DNA of 23,062 nucleotides from positions 1-23,062 of the forward strand of contig JAESIW010000199.1 of the NCBI GenBank assembly GCA_016802295.1, read 5' to 3'. The notes beneath the pieces were generated by a model. That model made no database searches, was not told the origin of the DNA, and saw only the letters and a program-made list of their open reading frames with translations. This DNA comes from Brachionus rotundiformis. Its lineage: Eukaryota > Rotifera > Eurotatoria > Ploima > Brachionidae. Position 1 is the first letter of the stretch. Every line of letters begins with the position of its first letter. The translations under genes and the position numbers were made by a program. Below, one piece after another: positions 9,607-19,789 of the stretch.

Positions 9607-11013
9607 TCAATTAAATTTTATTTGATTATGTTTTTTTAACTCTAAAACGATAATTATAGCTAATTCTAGAAATTCAACTAGAGAAAGCATACTTATTCCC
9701 AAAAACAAACTTCCCAACCCTCCAACACTTGAAAATAAATCAACCATTTCAATTGTCGGACTTTCACTTATCTGCACATAACTCAAACTTCTATAATAGA
9801 TATTCACTATTGCTATATCATCAAATGATGTATTTTTATTCAAATATATCTTATCAGTTCCATTATAATTTTCATAGAGCTCTTCGTATTTTGATGACGA
9901 AAAGTGATTGTAAGACACTGTCTTGTCAAACCACATTCCATTGCACTCTAGTGGACATTCATTAAAACAGCTATTATATATAGTGATGAAATCATTTTGA
10001 TTTTTGAAGTACTTAGATAGACATTCTGTATGAATTGAGTTGGAACATGCTTTCATTTGGAAAAAAGTTGGCAGCAATGAATTGGTACAATTGCACACTT
10101 TCATAAAAAAGTTCTGAACGCATTGATAAACACAAACTATTTGTGTATATCCCCTTGTATGCTTGTGAACCAGTCTATAAGCTTTGGTTTCAAGATAATT
10201 AGGATCATTGGTTTTTTTATCACAATCGCTGTATGGTTTTTCCTTAAGCTCATAGAATGTTCTTGATAAAGCAATATTTGTCTCTGTCTTGGGTGGAACT
10301 GTTACTGGATCTACCATTAATGGATAAGTTGTGTGGTTGTGAATGAAAATTACGCCTCCAACATTCGGATTGATGAACTTTAAGCTTTCTGGCACGCTCA
10401 GATTTAAAACCAAACGCAAACCAACAATACGCTCCAAAGTGGTTGTGTTTATTAGATCTACTCTTTTTCCATGTTTGCCATAACCGGAATTAAATTGATA
10501 GCAATTTCCATAGTTTGGATGAAAAAAAAACGAAAAATCGGACCGGTTACATGGTATGACTTCAAACTGGCAATCAGCAATTAGCTTATTAATTGAGTCT
10601 CCGTATTTATCTTTATTTTTCTCAAAATCTTGATCATTCTTTGCTTCAGTTTTAATTTCATACTCTGTAAGAATCGTAAATGGATTATTATATTCTTTTT
10701 CATATGCAGATTGTTGGGAAAAATTTATGGATAAATGTGAAGTGAAAAAGTTCATGTTACAAATGGTAACTGTTGGAAATATAGCATTGTATTGGTTAAT
10801 AATTCGTGTTTTTGTGGTAACTTCATACTTAAAATACTTGACAATGTTCTCTTTGATCATTAAGGCAGAAAAACCAGTGCTTAAAATGGTAAAAACTATC
10901 CACATGTATCTAAGAATTTTTTGGTCTGATTTTAGTATATGAGATAAGCCATGATTAGTGGATGATTTTAAAAAATCATGAAATATTTTCATGATAGATT
11001 TTTCTCGTTCCAT
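9607..11013 (-). CDS. DEG/ENaC (amiloride-sensitive type) sodium channel subunit
   Basis: A single open frame of 468 residues, which is within the family range (about 450-700). The N-terminal gating motif NHGLSHIL (His 21, Gly 22) is followed by TM1 (about residues 33-53) and FPTVTICN. The long extracellular loop contains FHPNYGNCYQFNSG and a Cys-rich stretch (CVYQCVQNFFMKVCNC to CPLEC). At the C-terminal end a pre-TM2 segment leads into SSVGGLGSLFLGIS and TM2, with the G-x-S selectivity filter present as GIS. Family knowledge: trimeric, voltage-independent sodium channels gated by peptides, protons or force; which stimulus applies here cannot be read. The start ATG gives the full cytoplasmic N-terminus. 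The apparent lack of introns is odd next to the multi-exon neighbours; a retrocopy or intron loss is possible. Confidence 0.95.
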   Translation of the reverse strand: MEREKSIMKIFHDFLKSSTNHGLSHILKSDQKILRYMWIVFTILSTGFSALMIKENIVKYFKYEVTTKTRIINQYNAIFPTVTICNMNFFTSHLSINFSQQSAYEKEYNNPFTILTEYEIKTEAKNDQDFEKNKDKYGDSINKLIADCQFEVIPCNRSDFSFFFHPNYGNCYQFNSGYGKHGKRVDLINTTTLERIVGLRLVLNLSVPESLKFINPNVGGVIFIHNHTTYPLMVDPVTVPPKTETNIALSRTFYELKEKPYSDCDKKTNDPNYLETKAYRLVHKHTRGYTQIVCVYQCVQNFFMKVCNCTNSLLPTFFQMKACSNSIHTECLSKYFKNQNDFITIYNSCFNECPLECNGMWFDKTVSYNHFSSSKYEELYENYNGTDKIYLNKNTSFDDIAIVNIYYRSLSYVQISESPTIEMVDLFSSVGGLGSLFLGISMLSLVEFLELAIIIVLELKKHNQIKFN

Positions 11014-11098
11014 TAGAAATAATAATTTTTGGAAAATTTTTTTGTTAAAGTTTTATTTTCTTGTTGGTAGATATCAAATTTTTAACAAAAATTTGATT

Positions 11099-11191
11099 TT
11101 AGCTCATTTCCGCAATTATTTTTGAAATGGCTCGAGTTATTTCACCTTGGTCTTGAGGACAAAAATCTCTCGCTACACCGGTATTCAAAAG
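11099..11191 (-). pseudogene. orphan 3'-terminal exon (about 30 codons), gene unrecognised
   Basis: A short frame on the minus strand follows a good acceptor (aatcag) and ends in TAA. It reads from LLNTGVARDFCPQD to KIIAEMS, and its base composition is much less AT-rich than its surroundings. It sits between the ends of dystroglycan (11361) and DEG/ENaC (11013), and no upstream exon for it is visible nearby. It may be the relic of a gene whose other exons were lost, or an alternative 3' exon of the upstream gene. The ending faintly recalls 3-hydroxyisobutyrate-dehydrogenase-like proteins, but this is a weak impression. Confidence 0.35.
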
Positions 11192-11360
11192 CTGATTAAA
11201 AAAGAATTATTTAAATTTATTTTTAAAATTTAAATATTTTATTAAATATAGATAATAAAAAATTTTAACAAAAAAAAAAACACATTTTTAATACTCAAAA
11301 TTGGCTCTTTTTTTCTAAAATAAAATAGAAACATAATATTTTCAAAACAAAAAATAAACT

Positions 11361-13740
11361 TTATAAATTTTGATTTAATCTTTTATCTGAGGCTTTAATT
11401 AACGAACATGTATTTTTATTATTTTTCGAGCTAATCAATATGACACTATCCTCGTTGTCATGCAACGGTGTGTTGACAGAGCAGCTTGACTTGAGGGACT
11501 TGTTTGGTGACAACTGTTTTGGCGTCTCGGTAAGACTAATTATATTGGCACTTTGTTGGAGCATTGACTGCAGTTCGTTCAGAATGCTCTCACTTGCTTT
11601 GAGCTGAGGTGTATAAAAAGCGGGTCTGGTGTACTCAGGTGGCGCTGGCATGGGTGGCTTTTCGTTGCGCATTATCAGTGGTGATCTATAGCTTCCTGAA
11701 ATTGAGCTCAAATTTTCTTCATCGTTTTCCTCATAGCTGTCTATTCGCTTGCTACTCATCTCTTCATAAAATATCACAGGAACCCCCTTGCTCATGTAGG
11801 CTTTTTCTTTATACAGCGGATTAGTGCGCTCAAATGTTTTGGTATGGAAGCTTGTCGATTCGGTGGTATTGCTTTTCGATATCAGATATTTGCTGTCCGA
11901 AACTGATTGTCTCTTGCACATCTGTAGCATACAAACCACTACCACGCTCAAGACTATGATTGATATGATAACAATGCTTGGAACTATTACTGCCAGCAAA
12001 AAATCCTCTTCTGGCACTATTGACCAAAAGAGCTCCTTTATATAGTCAAATAGAGGCTGAATTTTTTTGGTCAATTCAAAGCTTGTTGCATTGGTCAATG
12101 ACTTTAAATTGGTCAATATGACCGTCTCATTGGTCGAATAGTAATCAAAGTCATCTGTCCAATTTATGTCCTCGGTGCTTTGGGCAATTAATTTTTTTGC
12201 CATTAGCTCTTGTTTTAGGGGATCTTGTTCGCTCATGGCTGATCTTATATCAGTCAAATTGCACAATTTTATAAACTGAATTCGCTGGATGTTTAAAAAA
12301 TTTTCCAAATTTTGATGCTTTTGGCGCAAGTTATGGTAAAAGGTTTCACACTCGGTCATAAACTTAATGTCCATTTTGCGCTCATTATTTTCATCAAATA
12401 CATTTAGATAAATTTTTTGTAAATTAAGCAATTGTACATCACTTACAGAGACTAAAATAAGTTCCGAGTCAGTCTCGGTCGGGTCCAAACTTGTCCTGTT
12501 GGGACTTTGGATCCAATTAAGTTTGAGATTTTTATAATCGAGCTCAAAGTAGCGAGATATTTCTTTGAGTAGATTGAGGCGTAGTTTGGAAGCAAATTCT
12601 GATTGTTGGTTGAGAAGATGGTGCGAGTTGTGCTTGGTTTTTAAGGTGTACACAAATTGGTTGTAAAGAGGCAATAAGTTTGGTGAAGTGCGCGAGGCTG
12701 GCAAGATCGGAGTGGTGGTAGTGATCAGAGTCAGATTTCGGAAAGTTGTGTAGGTCGATTGTAGCGAGACGCCTTCGAATTTTTTTGTCTCGTTGTTATA
12801 GTACAAAAATTTGTTTTTCAGCAATGGTCTGCTTTGGAAGACAGTCTTGGTCAATATTGGATTTGTGCTTGATCTTAGCAACAAGCTGGTCAGTCCGGGA
12901 TAGTTTATTCTCAGTTTATCAAGTGGAATCTCGGCTATCTATGTAACAAATTTAAAATTAATATTAGATAAGATAGTTTCAAAAAAATCAAAAAACAAAC
13001 CATTCCATTCTCAAATTCTATTTTGTTTTTATAAAATTTAATCGATTCAATCTAAAATATATGCTAAAATTCCATGCAAAAAAAATCGAAACTTGACAAC
13101 AGGTTTCGAGGATAGACCTATCTATTTTTAAATCTTACATTTTGATTAAAAGGCTATTTTAGACAACTAAAATATAAAAATAAAATATTTTTTATATCAC
13201 ACCAAAGTTTATTATTGATTTTAGCCATATCATAAAATAATATTTTTTAATTAAAAAAAACAAAATTCATAGACCAAATAAAAATAGAGATTAACTATCA
13301 AAAATCAATTTCGTTTTGTTTATATTTATTTTATTATTCCTTAATAAAAATCATATCTAATATGCATTAGAACAAAATGAATAATATTCATTAATATTCT
13401 TAGATTGATAAGGAACACTATCATCTATCAAAACTTAATGAGTTCTGTTCTAATCTGTCCGTGTGAATTTCAATGATTAAACCCGAATCAAAACTTATTA
13501 AAAAAAAAAGCAAAAAATTTTTAATTAATTTTTAAAATTTTTTAACTGACGACATAATAAAATGTTAAGTTAATTTTGACATGCAAATAAAGGATTGGTA
13601 TCTAAACACCCAAAACAAGGCCCCAAAACCTGTTATCTTTAAAACAAAAATGGGGAACAAATTACCTGGTTGGACCCGGACTGACCAATGCACACCAAAA
13701 CAACAAACACGTTCACAAACCAAGTTTTATCTCTCATCAT
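11361..13740 (-). CDS. DAG1: dystroglycan, short form without mucin region
   Basis: Exons by eye: 13740-13666 (signal peptide), 13051-13001, 12938-11361; all junctions are phase 0 and GT-AG, giving 567 residues. Residues 1 to about 21 form a hydrophobic signal peptide. Then come a cadherin-like segment (FLYYNNETKKFEGVSL is equivalent to the vertebrate WL-hydrophilic-LEGLPL strand), a SEA/IG2-like module with Cys 239 and 268, and a transmembrane helix (about 355-380). The cytoplasmic tail has the hallmark KGVPVIFYEEM (426-436) and an EKPPMPAPPEY block (PPxY at 475-478), closely matching the vertebrate beta-dystroglycan juxtamembrane and PPEY elements. Known role: links extracellular matrix laminin to dystrophin/utrophin. 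Odd: no Thr/Ser/Pro mucin-like region, no evident Gly-Ser autocleavage site, and no C-terminal PPYVPP. The 614-bp first intron could hide further exons. Confidence 0.82.
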
Positions 13741-16700
13741 TTTTAATTTGATAGAATCATTTTAATCAATTTATCTAAATAAATTTTCAAAAAAATTAAT
13801 GAATAAAATTTATATAACCTAATGGACTTTTTATTAGAATTACGTCAGGTTTTAGTTATCAAATGATGCCATTTGAGGCATAATAGTAATACTATTTTGC
13901 AAAGGTTGAATATTTTCTCTCTTACTGACTAAACTATCTATAAACAACTATTTTAAATATTATATGGATGTATTTTTTACAATAGCAGAACAACAAACTC
14001 GACTTATAAAGTCGAATATTTGGAAAAAAATCAAAAAAACATTCTGAAATAACAAGAACTCGATGCAAGCCACCAACTTACTAAAATAATTAGAATGCAA
14101 AAATTCAAATCAACTAAGTCTAGTCTATTCTAAAAATTAGTTTAACTATTTGTAATAAGATATGTTTTAGAGTTTATCTAATTTTAGTGAAGAATTCAAC
14201 TTAAGAAAATGATTAACAGAATTATTTTCAAACAAAATTATTGACCCCATTCTCAAATCCCTTAGATTCCTCCAAAATCAGATAGTTCTAGCCCTCTGGC
14301 TTTCGGACACTAGTTGCCCAATAAGACAAATCTCACCATCTCTATTTCATTTTACTTGATTGAATTGGAATAACTTTACTAAAACTAAAGACCATATCCT
14401 CTACGGGATATCTCTACTTTTCATCTTCAGATTAAATACCTCGATTAATAATTTTATTCAATAATGACGTAATTCCCTTAAAATAAACAATATTTTATTT
14501 ATATTTTTCCCTTAAGATTGTTTATCTTAATTAATTTTAGAGCAAGAACGCTTTTAATGCGTAATATCGATCAATCAAGATCTCATGACCTAAAAACTGG
14601 TTCTATCAACCTTAAAGAAAACAGCTAGACAACCTGAACAAAATAGTGCTCAACTCTCAAAAGTATTTTCCATTTGAGATGGATCTTAGCTTGGCTGATG
14701 CAAGCTAGTTTGATTGCTTTTACCGATCTTAATGGATTTGAAATTAGCAAAATGGCCACGGGCCTTTTAAGCTCACAATTTGTAGCTTAATTGATTTTTA
14801 TGCTTGATATTTAAACATGTTCAAGACACTTGACTCTGACCTGAAGGATTATGGTCCTAAATATCAATCTCTAATAGAAAATCCTCGGCAACAAAAGCCA
14901 AATTTCGATCTGGTCATTCATTTTTTGTAATCCACGAGAAAGAAAGAAACAAATAACTTGAGAAAACACCCCTAGAAAATTTTAATTATGGGATTTGAAT
15001 CAAGCTTGTAAAAATTAAAAAATTAATTTATCGATAAATCATTTTTTTTTTCTTATAATTTTTATTTCTATGTGCTAAATAAATCTTTTAATAAAGTATT
15101 CTATTCATATAAATCATTTTCCGAACTAGAAACTAAAAAAAAAAAATTACTCAACTGGTATTTATCTTGTGGTAAAAAAAATAAATTTTCATTTTTGAAT
15201 TGCTTAAGTACTCTCTATATTTATCCTTGCTCATAAAATTAAACTATTTTAAATAATTTTAAATAATTAAATTTGGCCATTGATGTTAATTTTATTTGAA
15301 TAATATGGCAAATTTCTCACGATGATGTCATTGATAAGAAAGCAATTGAAAAAAGTTAATTTTTGCAATTAAAATCCCAGATAATTTACTTAATTTTAAA
15401 TGACTAGGCTATTTTGTGTTAAAATAGATCTATCATCATATCAAAATTAAAAAAATATGCCTCTTAATGTACAAGACAGATTCCATTGACACCACTTCAA
15501 ACTACTTAGCTTTATTTGGATCCCTCAAGACCAACACATGGCCAAAATTGATTTATTCTATTAGACCAACTGTTATTTATTAACAATTTTTATTATTAAA
15601 CAAAATAATTTAATTATCTTTCATAAAAAAATATGAAAATAAAATTTCAAAGCCTAAAGACACTTTTTTATTGATTTGGTTAATTTTTTGTTTGCAAAAG
15701 TCATTTTACCAAGCACTAAAATTTAAATCGATTTAGATTAAATTTGAAATAGATTAATTTTGATAAATTTAAAACACGTCAAGTTCGGATTTTTCTAATT
15801 AGTAGTTTTGGTTTAAGCCAAATTGCATGCTTGCCTGTTTTGTTTTTAACCCAATTTCAATATTTAATGATCTCGGTAAATTTTTGATTTCTAGAATAAA
15901 TATAATTTATCTATCAAAGCAAGCTTTAGACACTGGGAATATAAATTTTGAATCTGGAACTAATATTTTTATCTCTTGCAGTTTTTAGCTATTTAGATAG
16001 ATATAAAATTAATTTAAAGTTCGGTATTAGCCGATTTAGACTTGTAATTAACAAATTGCTTTAGTTCGAGCATACGAATTGGCAAATATGTTCTTTAAAA
16101 AAATGATTAATCTTATTAGGTCTTCAAAAACAGATACTGCTTGTCGATTATTACTAATCTCTATTGAAAATCATTTAAAATTAATTATTTTGCCCAAGTA
16201 GTTTTAATTTTTAACTTAAATTCTTTTTGATTGTAGTCTATAAATCAACATTTAGGGTCCAATTAAAGAAATATGATATTATTGTCCCAACAGGGCGTTT
16301 TAAATTTTATTTGTTTCTATTAAAAGAGAATATATGGTTTAGATTACAAAAAAAGAAAAATAGATTTAAATTCAATTAAAAAGTATAAAGAATTTGGAGC
16401 AAATATTTTATATAAATTTAGCTTTTAGCTAAAAGCGGCTTGAAAGTTTTTTTAAAAAAATATTGACTTATTTTGAATGGAAATCGATGAGGCCGGTGTA
16501 ATTTACAGTTGGTGTCATTTGATGAACTAGACCAAAAAATAATGTTCTTATATTTATTCCATATAAATATAAATAAATAAATAAATAAAAGAGAAAAAGA
16601 AATTTTTATATTCACAATGATTTAAAGCATTTATTTATATGAACGATTTTATAAAGATAATTGAATTTGGCTTTGTTTTTATTCTACAGCAGAAAAAAAA

Positions 16701-16834
16701 TTCTAAAGATTAAATGGTCGTAAATAAATCAAAATTATTTACATGGCTAGAAATATTGGATAAATAAAGAATTAATAAATTTTAGATAATCTACAGTAAC
16801 TATTTTTTTTATTAATATGTTAATTTAAAAAAAA
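13741..16834. other. gene-poor AT-rich region
   Basis: About 3.1 kb upstream of dystroglycan with no gene that I can support. Patches of more balanced composition (about 14260-14440, 14560-14960 and 15460-15560) have broken frames and may be old transposon remains. A (AAAT)n microsatellite lies near 16566-16590. Confidence 0.5.
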
Positions 16835-16844
16835 GAAAAAAGAT

Positions 16845-16917
16845 CGCCCGATAAGGGGCTCGAACCCTTGGCCTTGAGATTAAAAGTCTCACGCTCTACC
16901 GACTGAGCTAACCGGGC
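16845..16917 (-). tRNA. tRNA-Lys (anticodon TTT), copy C
   Basis: Identical to the other two tRNA-Lys genes although its flanks have diverged (for example ttctttttagat versus ttctattcagat upstream). The intact promoter boxes and T6 terminator (16836-16841) suggest it is functional. Confidence 0.96.
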
Positions 16918-17245
16918 CTGCTATTCTTTTTAGATAATTCACTCATATCTTTTAAATAAGAAATTAATTTTTATGGTCATCAACCACTTTTAAAATATTA
17001 AACCATGTTTTATTTAAGGAACCAGCTTTTTTCTTTTGGAAAAAAGATAATAAATAAGATTTTTCAAACATTTGTTTCTCTACTTTTGTACCAAATTACA
17101 CAAAACTTGATAAACTAAATGCTTAACTTAATTAAATTTAAAAAAAGCGATCTTTTGAATTAAAATAAAAAAGATAAATAATTTAAAATTAATTACTTTA
17201 TTTAAAGAAAAAATAAACTTGTTAAACGAGAGAGAATAAAAAAGA

Positions 17246-17365
17246 AAGCCTAGAACACCCGGTATTCCCAGGCGGTCACCCATCCAAGTACTAACCGGGC
17301 TCGACGTTGCTTAACTTCGGTGATCGGACGAGAACCGGTGCATTCAACGTGATATGGTCCTAGGC
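17246..17365 (-). rRNA. 5S ribosomal RNA, copy C
   Basis: A 120-nt gene differing from copies A and B at a single base: it reads CCGGG where they have CCGCG, restoring a full CCCGG/CCGGG pairing and matching the common animal sequence. Same strand as tRNA-Lys copy C. Confidence 0.97.
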
Positions 17366-17638
17366 ATTCGAAAATAAATTAAAACTCACATTTAAATTTA
17401 AATTTTATTAAAATTACTAAATTTAAAAAAAGATTTTTTGCACTTTGTCTAAACAAATAAACTAATAAAAAGATGGTGAATGTTGTTTTTATTTTATTTT
17501 AGATTAAATTAAATAGAGAAAACCTTTTCTATTTGATCAAAAGTTTATTATAAGTATGAGAATATTTGCTTATTAAAGAATCACTTTTAAAAAAAAATCA
17601 TTTAAGAAGTATGTATTTTGATATCTTAATTGTATACG

Positions 17639-17715
17639 GTCACTTCGATGAAGAGGGCATCAGTGTTGAGCTAGTCTCTCTATTAGACAATGCTCTGCTG
17701 AAGCTGAGTAGTGGC
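17639..17715 (+). ncRNA. candidate small structured RNA (77 nt), cassette copy C
   Basis: Same three nested stems as in copies A and B. The two substitutions within the 77 nt both fall in the 7-nt apical loop (ctttata becomes ctctatt), leaving every proposed pair intact. T6 run at 17716-17721. This copy also lies in a 64-codon open frame (17566-17760, with HFDEEGISVELVSL), so a small or relic coding exon remains an alternative. Confidence 0.4.
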
Positions 17716-17740
17716 TTTTTTAATAAAACAAATAATGAAA

Positions 17741-18520
17741 ATATTTTAAGTTGTTATTAAAATTTCTACTTAATTTTAATCAGCGAAATGTCTTCTGTTT
17801 TTACACACTTTTATTCTATTTAATTTTTATTTAAGTAAATAACTCCAATAAGTTTTATTTAGAGATTTTATTTAATTTTTGAAAAGAACTTTAATTTTTT
17901 TAATCTAGGTAAAAATTTTATCAAAAAAAAAAACAGTTTTAATACATATTTTATTTATTTAATAAAAAAGAAGCACAATAATTTAAGAAAAAATAATAAA
18001 CTTAAGAACTTGTTGAGATTTATATTGTTTAAAGACTGTTGTGCTCCTTTTAAGTATTTCTTATAATTTTATTTATACTAAGATCAGTTGATTTGTTATA
18101 GTCAAAACAGTTCCCATATTTTTAATAGTTATTGATTTAAAATTATTATGCTAACACTTAACCAGCTTCATACGATACAACATATATAAATAGTATGATG
18201 AGAATCAGATAATGATCAAATATTAAATTTTTTCAATATAACTAAATTAAATTGATTAGTTCTTATGTCTAATGTAAAACTATTAAATAAATGATAAAAA
18301 TATTTTAGAAAAACTATTTATTTTAAATTTTTTAAAATATTTGTTCAAATTATTCAAACAAAATTAAAAACATTAGTTTATATTAAAAATATTTGGTTCG
18401 AGTAGAGAAAGGGGTATAAATAGAATGTAATTTTGATATTTAGTATTTCATTGTTTTTATAATGAAATTTTTGATAAAGATTATTATTTAAGAAAATGTT
18501 ATATAAAGGAGGATAAAGCA
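17741..18520. other. AT-rich intergenic region
   Basis: No gene seen. A strong TATA-like ggggtataaatag at 18411-18423 and a second tatataaagg at about 18509 precede the GC-rich block that follows, and could belong to a transposon promoter. Confidence 0.4.
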
Positions 18521-18525
18521 GTCAC

Positions 18526-18578
18526 CATAACTCTGCCGATCCGCAGGTCCCAAGCCCTGATGAAAAAAGAGGAGGGTG
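18526..18578 (+). repeat. direct repeat unit 1 of GC-rich element
   Basis: Starts cataactctgcc and ends gaggagggtg. Contains hairpin cagg-tcccaagc-cctg, and ctct near the start can pair with agag near the end. Confidence 0.75.
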
Positions 18579-18940
18579 GTGGCAGCCACATGCATCGTAT
18601 GTGCGTGTGGTCTTTCACGTAGTCTGCAGAAGAGCTGTATGGCGGGTACATAGGCCTACGGGTCTTTGTCCAAGTCTTGTCGTATGAGGGCGCCGCTGGC
18701 TTCGACCATCTCCCAGTATAGAATCCGAAAGGAGCGAGAATCTGCTGTACAGCTGACCCTCTGCAGACAGTACGTAACTTTGGAAGCCTTAAGTTAAGAC
18801 TTTATCTCGAGTGAGAGAGAAGTCGCTTGGTTTGTGGTTCCAAGCTAGTCTAAATAGTTGCCGAGTTCGCAGCCTTGTGCTCGGATGAGTGGCGCTGTTT
18901 ATGATGAACGTCCCACTGGCTTCTTAGGGAAAGACGCCGT

Positions 18941-18991
18941 CATAACTCTGCCAAAGCCGGTCCCAAGCCCGGTTGAGAAAAGAGGAGGGTG
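18941..18991 (+). repeat. direct repeat unit 2 of GC-rich element
   Basis: Same layout as unit 1, 2 bp shorter. The hairpin is ccgg-tcccaagc-ccgg, so the second base pair has changed from A-T to C-G on both sides. An outer gtca/tgac pairing is also possible. Confidence 0.75.
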
Positions 18992-19191
18992 ACATAAAAA
19001 TACTTAATTTTGCTTAAATGAAATAATTTTTTTTTCTTTAATCATAAAATTAAATTTATATTTAAATCTAATCAATAATAATTAGTTTAAAAATAAAGTT
19101 TTATTAATTTCTATGTAGAATTTATTTTCATGAATATAAAACCTAATTATTTGACTCGCTTTTTCAAGGATAATTTTCCAAAAATTAAAAA

Positions 19192-19262
19192 TGCACTGGC
19201 CGGGAATCGAACCCGGGCCGCCCGCGTGGCAGGCGAGCATTCTACCACTGAACCACCAGTGC
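19192..19262 (-). tRNA. tRNA-Gly (anticodon GCC)
   Basis: A 71-nt cloverleaf: acceptor gcactgg/ccagtgc, D arm ggttcagtggtaga, anticodon loop ctgccac giving GCC, T arm cccgggttcgattcccgg, discriminator A. It closely matches animal tRNA-Gly(GCC). Isolated, not part of the 5S cassette. Confidence 0.97.
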
Positions 19263-19789
19263 TTACAATCCAAAATAACCAAATACCAATTTAACATTAC
19301 ACATATTCAAGAATCTTAAGCTTTTTTAATTAACAATTAATTTTTTCCAATAATTTTTGGCAAAATAAATCAAAAACACTAGTGAAAAAATGTTAGCATA
19401 AAATAAAATCTAAAATTTTTAAAAATTTTTATTCATTTTTTTATTAATTTTTTATCTTTTATAAATTAAAAAAAAATAATAAAATAGACGAAAAAAATAA
19501 AGAGCCAGAAAAAAATGAAAAAAAAAATCAAATACTAACAATTCAAATGAAATATTTAACAAAATTTCCAACCTTTTTTTATTATGTTTTTATTAAAATC
19601 AAACTCTAATTAATACCAAGGTTGAACTTGAGTGCAACAAACAAAAAAGGACAAAAAAACACATAATGATAAGTAACCAAGCTTATCTATATATCTATAC
19701 ATGACAACTGTTTATTTTTTCAATTTGGTGAAATTTTTTCAGCTGAGTTCCAACTCAATATACAATTATCGCTTAAAATAACAATATTA
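19263..19789. other. AT-rich spacer downstream of HCF
   Basis: No gene seen. It should contain the HCF 3' untranslated region and poly(A) site (minus strand). Confidence 0.4.

Larger units (their letters stand above)
16835..17740 (-). repeat. 5S rRNA / tRNA-Lys cassette, copy C (diverged, about 0.9 kb)
   Basis: Matches copy B in the same orientation from the tRNA terminator to just past the 77-nt element (8568-9472), then similarity ends; about 100 bp of the B arm end is missing. It differs from A and B by scattered substitutions in the AT-rich spacers, while the tRNA is unchanged and the 5S differs at one base. It is therefore an older or less homogenised copy. Confidence 0.9.
18521..18993. 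mobile_element. GC-rich repetitive element bounded by direct repeats, probable transposon fragment
   Basis: A block of about 470 bp whose composition contrasts sharply with its AT-rich surroundings. Two related direct copies of about 52 bp mark its ends: 18526-18578 and 18941-18991 share cataactctgcc, ggtcccaagccc and gaggagggtg. Each contains the same 4-bp hairpin with loop tcccaagc. No long open frame lies between them. I associate this style of sequence with the untranslated ends of retrotransposons but cannot name the family. A short A-run follows the second copy. Confidence 0.5.

Noticed and set aside
11609..12045. Plus-strand open frames opposite dystroglycan
   Set aside because: Shadows of the long minus-strand dystroglycan exon; no family pattern.
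13052..13142. Possible extra dystroglycan exon before gtaaga at about 13137
   Set aside because: All three frames contain stops before the donor, and the flanking exons already join in phase 0.
15460..15580. Plus-strand frame of about 38 codons (MYKTDSIDTTSNYLALFG and on)
   Set aside because: No convincing splice sites, neighbours or family pattern; left as possible transposon relic only.
16418..16615. 65-codon minus-strand frame
   Set aside because: Low-complexity, AT-driven translation crossing a microsatellite; no recognisable domain, although SSSNDTNCKLHRPHRF is less biased.
18526..18580. Hammerhead ribozyme, suggested by ctgatga in unit 1
   Set aside because: The GAAA strand and cleavage-site strand with supporting helices are missing, and unit 2 lacks ctgatga.
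19082..19297. 71-codon minus-strand frame
   Set aside because: It only reads through the tRNA-Gly gene.
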